Below, piece after piece: positions 1 through 6,024 of a stretch of 11,974 nt of DNA (within the stretch, counting starts at the first letter, position 1; each line of letters begins with the position of its first letter). Source of the DNA: Bacteroidales bacterium (GTDB lineage: Bacteria; Bacteroidota; Bacteroidia; Bacteroidales; UBA3824); assembly GCA_016287995.1 (NCBI GenBank), contig JAEEXW010000050.1:1-11974 (forward strand), read 5' to 3'. Under the pieces are notes generated by a model. The model had not been told where the DNA came from, did no database searches, and worked only from the letters and a program-made list of their open reading frames with translations. Both the position numbers and the translations under genes were made by a program.

Positions 1-2005
1 TGATTCTCAAAACGGGATATTTTGTAACTTGATTTCCCATTGAAGCGCGGTTTTTGACAGCCAAAGTTCCGAAATCAAATTCCCAACTACGCTTTTTAAG
101 TTTGGCTTTCGGGCGCAAAATCACTTTGACCGTTTCTGCCTCGCCGTTAGCGTTTGCCGAAAAATACGTTACCACACTGTTTGGTGTGCCTTGCGTTAAA
201 TCGTACTCTTTGTCGCGAGTTATGCCCTTGACAGAAAAACGTTTAGCGTAAGTAATTCCCGTTGCGCCGTCGCGGTACATAGCGTTGTAAATCGTTCTTT
301 CGTCGTTCTTGCGGAAAACGTTGATATACATCGCGTCCTGACCGATAAAAAACTTGTCGGAAATCTTTGATATTGTGTATTTTCCGTCTTTGTGAAAAAC
401 AATAACGTCGTCCAAATTAGAACAATTGCAAATAAACTCGTCTTTTTTCAAAGCCATACCCGCAAAACCGTCTTCCCAGTTGACGTAAAGTTTTTCGTTA
501 GCAACCACAACTTCCTGAGCCACAATATTATCGAAGTTTTTAATCTCCGTGCGGCGCGGATATTTTTTTCCGTATTTATCTTTTATGCCCTGATAATATT
601 CGATTGTGTAGTCGATAATGTGGTCGAGTTTGTATTGCGCCTCTTCCATCTGCTTTTCAAGACTTTTGATATAATTGTCGGCACGGAAAGCGTCATATTT
701 GGATATTCGCTTGATTTTTAGTTCGGTAAGGCGCGTTATATCGTCTATTGTTACCGGCTTTTTCAAAAGATGTTTCCAAGGGTCAAGAGCCGTGTCAATG
801 GTTTGGACAATTGCCTCCCAAGTTTCGCAATCTTCAATCAAATTATAAATGTGATTTTCGATGAAGATTTTTTCGAGCGAAGCATCGTGCCAACTATTGG
901 CAAGTTCGTCAAGCAGAATGTTAAGTTCCTGAGTAAGAAGGCTTACCGTCTTGTCAACAGAATGTTTCAAAATCTCAGTTGACGAAAGGAAACATGGCTT
1001 ATCGTTTAAAATCACACACGAATTTGCCGAAATCGAAACCTCACAATCAGTAAAAGCGTAAAGCGCGTCAATCGTTACATCGGGCGAAACATCGGCGTTG
1101 AGGTACAAAAGTATTTCGACGTTTGCCGCAGTTTTGTCTTCGATTTTTTTGATTTTGATTTTGCCCTTTTCGTTGGCAGAAAGTATTGATTCAATAAGGC
1201 TTCCCGTTGTTGTACCGAAAGGGATTTCGGTGATTGAAAGCACACGTTTGTCAAACTTTTCGATTTTTGCCCTTACGCGCAATTTTCCGCCGCGTTTTCC
1301 GTCTTGATAACGCGAAACATCAATCGAACCGCCTGTCAAAAAGTCAGGATAAAGTTCAAATTCTTCGTTTTTAAGATATGAGATTGACGCGTCCATCAAC
1401 TCATTGAAGTTGTGCGGCAAAATTTTTGACGACAAACCTACCGCAATACCTTCAACACCTTGCGCCAAAAGCAGCGGAAATTTCACCGGCAAAGTTATCG
1501 GCTCTTTGTTTCTACCGTCATAACTGAGTTTCCAATTTGTGGTTTTCGGATTAAAAGCCACGTCCAAGGCGAGTTTTGAAAGTCGCGCCTCAATGTAACG
1601 CGGTGCGGCTGCATCGTCGCCCGTTAAAATGTTTCCCCAGTTTCCCTGAGTGTCAACAAGCAAGTCTTTTTGTCCTAACTGCACGAGAGCATCGCCGATA
1701 GAAGCGTCGCCGTGCGGGTGATATTGCATAGTAAAGCCGACGATATTAGCAACCTTGTTGTAACGTCCGTCGTCAAGGCGTTTCATTGCGTGAAGTATGC
1801 GCCTTTGAACGGGTTTTAAACCGTCGTCAATTTCGGGTACGGCGCGTTCAAGGATTACGTATGAAGCGTAATCAATAAACCAATTTTTAAACATTCCCGA
1901 AACAGATTTCAGTTGCAAATGGTTCTGAACTCCGCCCGCTATTCTTTCATTTTCATTTTGGGTATCTTCCTGATTGTTACCCTCTTGGTCAATATTTTGA
2001 GACAT
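1..2005 (-). CDS. parC: DNA topoisomerase IV subunit A (ParC), C-terminus cut by window edge
   Basis: This is the DNA-cleaving subunit of topoisomerase IV, which with ParE unlinks daughter chromosomes and relaxes supercoils in the cytoplasm. Translation from the ATG at 2005 starts MSQNIDQEGN and stays open for 668 codons to the left edge; Bacteroidota ParC proteins run to roughly 900 residues, so the end of the C-terminal DNA-wrapping domain is missing. Seen directly: the GyrA/ParC breakage-reunion core with DGLKPVQRRILHAM (about residues 61-74), HPHGDASIGDAL (96-107), and the catalytic tyrosine Tyr137 in AAAPRYIEARL (codon at 1595-1597). A coiled-coil tower segment lies near residues 440-520, followed by the first C-terminal beta-pinwheel repeats. 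The serine usually found right after HPHGD in quinolone-sensitive enzymes is Ala101 here, followed by Ser102. The start is supported by a consensus promoter box 29-36 bp upstream. GyrA is the alternative; the sequence from VQRR through NWGN fits the Bacteroidota ParC type better. Confidence 0.93.
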   Translation of the reverse strand, partial: MSQNIDQEGNNQEDTQNENERIAGGVQNHLQLKSVSGMFKNWFIDYASYVILERAVPEIDDGLKPVQRRILHAMKRLDDGRYNKVANIVGFTMQYHPHGDASIGDALVQLGQKDLLVDTQGNWGNILTGDDAAAPRYIEARLSKLALDVAFNPKTTNWKLSYDGRNKEPITLPVKFPLLLAQGVEGIAVGLSSKILPHNFNELMDASISYLKNEEFELYPDFLTGGSIDVSRYQDGKRGGKLRVRAKIEKFDKRVLSITEIPFGTTTGSLIESILSANEKGKIKIKKIEDKTAANVEILLYLNADVSPDVTIDALYAFTDCEVSISANSCVILNDKPCFLSSTEILKHSVDKTVSLLTQELNILLDELANSWHDASLEKIFIENHIYNLIEDCETWEAIVQTIDTALDPWKHLLKKPVTIDDITRLTELKIKRISKYDAFRADNYIKSLEKQMEEAQYKLDHIIDYTIEYYQGIKDKYGKKYPRRTEIKNFDNIVAQEVVVANEKLYVNWEDGFAGMALKKDEFICNCSNLDDVIVFHKDGKYTISKISDKFFIGQDAMYINVFRKNDERTIYNAMYRDGATGITYAKRFSVKGITRDKEYDLTQGTPNSVVTYFSANANGEAETVKVILRPKAKLKKRSWEFDFGTLAVKNRASMGNQVTKYPVLRI

Positions 2006-2033
2006 AAAATGTGTATCTTTGAATTGTAGAGGG

Positions 2034-2041
2034 CAAATTTA
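2034..2041 (-). promoter_or_regulatory. Predicted parC promoter, -7 box
   Basis: Read on the minus strand this is TAAATTTG, an exact match to the Bacteroidota -7 consensus TAnnTTTG. It would start a transcript with a leader of roughly 20-25 nt before the parC ATG at 2005. A clear -33 TTTG is not present at the usual distance; that position falls in the T-run of the inverted repeat 2043-2073. The assignment rests on motif match and position only. Confidence 0.45.
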
Positions 2042-2042
2042 C

Positions 2043-2073
2043 AAACTTTTTTTTCAATACGAAAAAAAAGTTT
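2043..2073. repeat. Perfect 13-bp A/T-rich inverted repeat between divergent promoters
   Basis: The left arm AAACTTTTTTTTC (2043-2055) and right arm GAAAAAAAAGTTT (2061-2073) are exact reverse complements, separated by the 5-nt loop AATAC. The hairpin lies midway between the divergent parC and receptor genes, next to the -7 box of parC. It is placed to act on promoter geometry (paired rigid A-tracts), to bind a symmetric regulator, or to stop read-through in either direction. Its symmetry is seen directly; any function is inferred. Confidence 0.6.
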
Positions 2074-2109
2074 TAAAAAAAATAGGTACGGAATTTGAGA
2101 ATATTTTTA

Positions 2110-2117
2110 TATCTTTG
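2110..2117 (+). promoter_or_regulatory. Predicted promoter -7 box for the Cache/HAMP/GAF receptor
   Basis: TATCTTTG matches the Bacteroidota -7 consensus TAnnTTTG exactly and ends 28 bp before the ATG at 2146, giving a leader of about 20 nt. The nearest upstream TTTG (2094-2097) is only 12 bp away, so a standard -33 box is not evident. A second copy of TATCTTTG on the plus strand lies at 2014-2021 and could be an alternative, longer-leader promoter. The location between a convincing start codon and the end of the inverted repeat favours the 2110 copy. Confidence 0.45.
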
Positions 2118-2145
2118 CCTTTTAGACAAGTCAAAATTCAAAATT

Positions 2146-3723
2146 ATGAAGTTAAGAACCAAACTGCCCCTATTTACGAGTGTTACGGTGTTGACATCAA
2201 TTTTGCTCATCGCCTTTACTTCTATTTATAATTTTAGAATGCAGGCAGAAAAAGACATCGAGCATTTCAGGGACGACGAAATTGACAATATTAAAGAACA
2301 ATTGAAAGACATCGTTAACATTGCCTACAAGATGATAGAGGCAACGTATAACGTTTCTAACGAATTGGGTGTAAGGGAGCGTTTCGGTTTGAGCATGACC
2401 GATACAGTAGCCGATTTTAATATGAACCAGTTGGTGGTCAACAGAATGGTCTACACTTTGGAAAACCTCAGAACCTTACGTTTTGGAACAGACGGATATT
2501 TGTGGATAAACCGTTACGATCCGCCTCACGAGGTAGTTATGCACGCTACAATGCAGCATTTGGAAGGTGCGCCGCACGTGTTTTACATTGAGGAAACAGA
2601 TGTTAACATGTACGATGCATATTCTGCGCTTATAAAATCCAACAACGGTGAAGGTTATCTTAAATACTCTTTTTACAAACCTGACGCAAAGGCTTGGGTA
2701 CCAAAAATTTCGTTCATCAAACTTTTTGAACCGATGGGCTGGGTTATCGGAACCGGTGTTTACGAGGATTATATCGACAAAGAAGTTTTCAAGAAAAAAG
2801 AAGACCTTGATAAGCGTGTCAATTTTCTTATCCGCGTAACAATTATCATCGGTATTGTGCTTGTCGTCATAGCGACCGTTATCTTGTATTACTTTGGAAA
2901 CTCGGTCAGCAAACCTATCCAAGTGATTGAGAACCAGTTGTTTCAAATGTCGCGAGGATTGGTTGTTGACAAGTTGGACATAGAAAGGGACGACGAAATC
3001 GGTCAGATGAAAAAGTCTTTGGACTCTCTGATTGACGGTTTTGCGGCATACGCCGGTTTTGCGCGTCAGATTGGTGAAGGCAACCTTGACTCTCAGTTCA
3101 AACTTCTTTCGGAGCAGGACAACCTCGGCAACTCTCTGCTTGAAATGCGTAACTCACTTCGCCAGGCGCGGGACGAGGAAGCAAGACGTCAGTTGGAAAA
3201 CAAACGCCGTCAGTGGGCTGCGGAAGGTCTGGCGGTCTTGGGCGATATTATCCGTATGGGTTCGGGTCGTACAAAAGAGATGATGACGGACGTTTTGAAA
3301 AAACTTACGGAATATGTGGATGCCGTTATGGGCGGAATTTTTGTCCTCAACGATAAGGACAAAGACAACGTTTATCTTGAACAAATGGCATCGGTTGCAT
3401 ATCAGAAAAGCAAATTTATCAAACATATTGTTTATCCGGGCGACGGCTTGGTAGGCACGTGTTTCTTGGAAAAGGAGAAAATTTTCTTAACAAAACTTCC
3501 TGAGCATTACATTGAAGTTCATACCGGTTTGGGCGAAACAAATCCCAAAAATCTTCTTTTGATACCTTTGGTAATGGATAATAACGTTCTCGGAGTTTTG
3601 GAGATTGCTTCAATGGAAATTTTTGAAGAATATCAAATTGATTTTATCGAGAGACTGGCTCAATCACTTGCAATCGCAATCGCATCTTACAGAATTACAG
3701 AAAATATTGTGGAAGAAGTGTAA
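2146..3723 (+). CDS. Membrane receptor protein: Cache sensor, HAMP, GAF, no output domain
   Basis: A 525-residue inner-membrane signalling protein of unknown output. Seen in order: membrane helix (about residues 8-30); a periplasmic single Cache_2-type domain (about 33-215) with the typical GTDGYLWINRYDPPHEVVMH, HLEGAP and GWVIGTGVY segments; a second membrane helix (about 226-250); a HAMP segment starting near SKPIQ with DDEIGQ (about 250-300); a second HAMP-like segment (IGEGNLD, DNLGNSLLEM; about 302-338); a charged signalling helix (about 338-368); and a GAF domain (about 370-520). Cache domains of this type in chemoreceptors and kinases bind small molecules such as organic acids; the ligand here is unknown. 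No histidine kinase, GGDEF, phosphatase or methyl-accepting domain follows; the protein ends 5-10 residues after the GAF domain. A TTG 17 codons upstream (2095) is in frame, but the ATG at 2146 is preferred because the 2095 start would precede the promoter box and add an implausible N-terminus before the membrane helix. It is transcribed divergently from parC and convergently with susD. Confidence 0.88.
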   Translation: MKLRTKLPLFTSVTVLTSILLIAFTSIYNFRMQAEKDIEHFRDDEIDNIKEQLKDIVNIAYKMIEATYNVSNELGVRERFGLSMTDTVADFNMNQLVVNRMVYTLENLRTLRFGTDGYLWINRYDPPHEVVMHATMQHLEGAPHVFYIEETDVNMYDAYSALIKSNNGEGYLKYSFYKPDAKAWVPKISFIKLFEPMGWVIGTGVYEDYIDKEVFKKKEDLDKRVNFLIRVTIIIGIVLVVIATVILYYFGNSVSKPIQVIENQLFQMSRGLVVDKLDIERDDEIGQMKKSLDSLIDGFAAYAGFARQIGEGNLDSQFKLLSEQDNLGNSLLEMRNSLRQARDEEARRQLENKRRQWAAEGLAVLGDIIRMGSGRTKEMMTDVLKKLTEYVDAVMGGIFVLNDKDKDNVYLEQMASVAYQKSKFIKHIVYPGDGLVGTCFLEKEKIFLTKLPEHYIEVHTGLGETNPKNLLLIPLVMDNNVLGVLEIASMEIFEEYQIDFIERLAQSLAIAIASYRITENIVEEV

Positions 3724-3764
3724 GGTGCAATACTTCAATTAAAAATTTATCTATTGTATATATT

Positions 3765-3883
3765 ATCGGGGGTTCACACCCCCGCCTATAATGTATCACC
3801 CCTTCGGGGTTTGGTTTCCGAAGATATATGAAACCGAGTCCTGAAAGGACGAAACATAATAGGCGGGGGTGTGAACCCCCGAT
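3765..3883. repeat. 119-bp composite fold-back element (REPIN/MITE-like)
   Basis: Two perfect 25-bp inverted arms, 3765-3789 and 3859-3883, bound the element. Pairing continues inward after one mismatch for four more bases (ATGT at 3791-3794 with ACAT at 3854-3857). Each arm is itself a hairpin: CGGGGG-TTCACA-CCCCCG on the left and the complementary form on the right. The interior holds three further stems: ACCCC/GGGGT (3798-3810, loop TTC), GGTTTC/GAAACC (3813-3835) and GTCCT/AGGAC (3838-3850, loop GAA). A single strand could therefore fold into a long stem crowned by three short hairpins. It carries no open reading frame. Paired inverted palindromes resemble REP doublets or small non-autonomous elements moved in trans, for example by REP-associated Y1 transposases; this is inference, since no transposase lies in the window. 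A structured RNA or mRNA 3'-end protector is an alternative. Confidence 0.75.
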
Positions 3884-3910
3884 TCAATTCGATTCAATTC
3901 GATTCAATAC
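3881..3910. repeat. Three tandem 10-bp repeats, GATTCAATTC
   Basis: Units at 3881-3890 and 3891-3900 are identical, and 3901-3910 differs at one base (GATTCAATAC). A partial fourth copy (AATTCG) follows. The array begins inside the last three bases of the fold-back element's right arm, so the first GAT is shared. It could have arisen by replication slippage or by insertion next to a repetitive target. No coding function is possible here. Confidence 0.8.
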
Positions 3911-3950
3911 AATTCGTTATACATAATTATTCAAAGTAATAACAAATAAA

Positions 3951-3986
3951 AAACCCCGCCTGAAAGGATTAATTAGAGCGGGGTTT
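3951..3986 (-). terminator. Intrinsic terminator after the susCD-like operon
   Basis: Stem AAACCCCGC (3951-3959) pairs perfectly with GCGGGGTTT (3978-3986) around an 18-nt loop. Read on the minus strand, the stem ends in GGGG followed by a run of six T residues and then ATTTG, as expected for Rho-independent termination of the susD transcript, whose stop codon is 27 bp away. On the plus strand the tail is TTTAAATTTATTTA, which may give weaker termination of the convergent receptor gene. The loop contains CCTGAAAGG, which also occurs in the last internal hairpin of the fold-back element. Confidence 0.85.
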
Positions 3987-4012
3987 AAATTTATTTATGA
4001 GAAACTAATTTT

Positions 4013-5998
4013 CTAATTGTTGTATCCCGGATTTTGGTATGATGCAACATCTTCCGCAGACATATCCATTGAGTTCAACTGACCCGTCGGAATGGGACGG
4101 AGATAATTGAATTTCTCAATAGTACGTTTAACGGTTTTCTTCTCACACCATGCGCCCTTTGAATTTTGATCGCAAATGGTATATTCACCGGCACGTTTTT
4201 CCCAAGTCTGGGTGCGTGCAAGGTCATACCAGCGGATACCTTCACCGAAAAGTTCCCTCATGCGCTCGTCAAGGATATAATCAATGTCAATTGTAGCGGG
4301 GGTGGCACTTGTCAGGTCAGATGAAAAATCTTCGCTGACAGACTTGTTTTCAGCATTGTTGAAACTCCATTTACCGGCTCTTTCACGCAAAACGTTTACC
4401 AATTCACGCGCTTCGGTGTTTTTGCCCGATTTTACGGCAGCCTCGGCTGCGATAAGGTAAAGTTCAGAGAATTTGGCAATTACAAACGGACGGGTTAATG
4501 CGCCGTTAGGCTGACCCAAACCTGTACCGTTGTCAGTACGGTAAGTGCCGAGTTTCCAAAGTCCGGGATAAGCGTTGCGGCTTATGCTTTCGGGTTCGAT
4601 AACCCAGTCTGCACGGCCTTCGGTTTCACCTGCACCGACATTGCTTTTACCCAAACCGGCTTGCGGATATTCCACCGTTGTAGAAAGTTGCTCCGGCACA
4701 AACGTCAAAACAGCATCACCGTTTTGAACAGGCATAAGGTTGGCGTTGTAATATTTTTCGGCTTTATCGCCGCCTTTTGCCCAGTTTGCGCGGTAAACGG
4801 TTACAAACGTTCCGTCATAACGGGAATCCTTGTCCTTGTCGGTGAAAATATCCGTGAAAACTTCCTGAACAGGAGCCATACGTGTCCACGGACGGCCAGC
4901 CCATTGAGCAGCCTCACGTTTGCACGGGTCTGTCTGATTGGTTTCCTCGCCTTTTTCATTCTTTATAGAACCTTCGGCGGTTTTGTAGGTACGAAGGTTG
5001 CAATAGTTCCAGGTAGGAGCCCAGACAGTAGTCTGTTCTGTTCCGCTACCGCCTGCGTATGAAAGATTGCCGCCGTTGAAAAATTCGTCGGATTCGGTTC
5101 TGTCGGCATAAAACATACATTCCTTGTTTCTGTCGTTTGCACCGAGATTTACTTCATAATAAGTCGGCATAAGACCGTAAGGACCGGGATTGTCGATTGC
5201 TTCCTTAGCAACTGCGTAAGCCTGCTCAAAATACCAGTTATAATCGTGTCCGTCAAGGTCGGCTCTTGAACATTCGGGATAAGTGGGAATACCGTTCGGA
5301 TTTTCAAGCCACCAGCCGTAAGTCAAATACGCTTTTGACAGGAAAAATTTTGCCACGTTTTTGGTAACAGTACCTGTCGTGCGGGAATTGTCGGGAAGAT
5401 TGTCAGCAGCATATTTAAGGTCTATGAAAATCTGCTTGTAAACTTCCGGAACAGTATTTCTCTTGCTGGTTCTGACAGTTTCCGTAACGGGTTTCAACAC
5501 GCCGCAGCCGAGATCCAAAGCCACTCCGCCAAATGTCTGAACAAGGCAGAAATAATTGAATCCGCGGAAGAAATAAGCCTCTGCGATAAGAGATTTTGAA
5601 ACATTGCCGGACTCTGCGTTTTCAATAAGGTTGTTTGCAGAGTTGATTGACGCAAAGGCATTGCCCCACAACACATCACTTCTGCAAGAAGACGGAGTCA
5701 ACGTACCGACACCCGAAAGGTCTGCGTCTTTGAAGTTGCCGTCCGCACTCTGCGCCCATGTATATTCGTCAGTACCTGTTTCAAGAGAATTGAAAAAGTA
5801 CATATTTCCGTAAACATAACGCAAGTTTTGGTAAAGTCCCACAAGACCGCCTTCCATACCCTTGTCAGTCTTATAAAAATCGGGAGTAAAAATTCCGCGC
5901 GGCTCTTCGTCAAGAATGTCGTTGCAGCCCGTAAGACCGTTGACTGCGGCAAACGACATTGCTGCTATTGCTATGTATGTTGTTAATTTTGTTTTCAT
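4013..5998 (-). CDS. SusD/RagB-family outer-membrane substrate-binding lipoprotein
   Basis: A 661-residue surface lipoprotein that captures substrate, usually a glycan, and forms the lid of the SusC transporter. The start at 5998 gives a lipoprotein signal peptide ending in the lipobox LTGC with the acylated Cys25; the acidic stretch CNDILDEEP just after it fits the Bacteroidota surface-export signal. The helical TPR-like core is recognisable in AEAYFFRGFNYFCLVQTFGG (about 140-160). The C-terminal SusD signature is seen in ARELVNVLRERAGKW and in ILDERMRELFGEGIRWYDLAR (about 585-610). At 661 residues it is on the long side for the family. The gene lies 26 bp after the susC stop, with an A-rich AAAGAAGAAAAA leader (5999-6010) directly before the ATG, and is followed by a terminator, so it is the last gene of the operon. 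The ligand cannot be told from sequence; no degradative enzyme gene is linked in the window. Confidence 0.95.
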   Translation of the reverse strand: MKTKLTTYIAIAAMSFAAVNGLTGCNDILDEEPRGIFTPDFYKTDKGMEGGLVGLYQNLRYVYGNMYFFNSLETGTDEYTWAQSADGNFKDADLSGVGTLTPSSCRSDVLWGNAFASINSANNLIENAESGNVSKSLIAEAYFFRGFNYFCLVQTFGGVALDLGCGVLKPVTETVRTSKRNTVPEVYKQIFIDLKYAADNLPDNSRTTGTVTKNVAKFFLSKAYLTYGWWLENPNGIPTYPECSRADLDGHDYNWYFEQAYAVAKEAIDNPGPYGLMPTYYEVNLGANDRNKECMFYADRTESDEFFNGGNLSYAGGSGTEQTTVWAPTWNYCNLRTYKTAEGSIKNEKGEETNQTDPCKREAAQWAGRPWTRMAPVQEVFTDIFTDKDKDSRYDGTFVTVYRANWAKGGDKAEKYYNANLMPVQNGDAVLTFVPEQLSTTVEYPQAGLGKSNVGAGETEGRADWVIEPESISRNAYPGLWKLGTYRTDNGTGLGQPNGALTRPFVIAKFSELYLIAAEAAVKSGKNTEARELVNVLRERAGKWSFNNAENKSVSEDFSSDLTSATPATIDIDYILDERMRELFGEGIRWYDLARTQTWEKRAGEYTICDQNSKGAWCEKKTVKRTIEKFNYLRPIPTGQLNSMDMSAEDVASYQNPGYNN

Positions 5999-6024
5999 TT
6001 TTTCTTCTTTATATTATGTTTGTT

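Noticed and set aside
2095..2145. Upstream TTG start that would lengthen the receptor by 17 residues
   Set aside because: The extension would start upstream of the predicted -7 box and place unrelated residues before the membrane helix; the ATG at 2146 gives a normal N-terminus.
2476..2946. Open frame of 156 codons on the minus strand within the receptor gene
   Set aside because: It is antisense to conserved Cache and membrane segments and is best explained as a shadow of that gene.
3768..3784. Left-arm hairpin CGGGGG/CCCCCG as terminator of the receptor gene
   Set aside because: The stem is strong but followed by CCTATAATG rather than a T-run, so it is not a canonical intrinsic terminator.
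3765..3910. Possible CRISPR array or tRNA gene, given repeats and a cloverleaf-like fold
   Set aside because: There are no regularly spaced direct repeats with unique spacers, and the fold lacks tRNA stem sizes, T-loop and anticodon-arm features.
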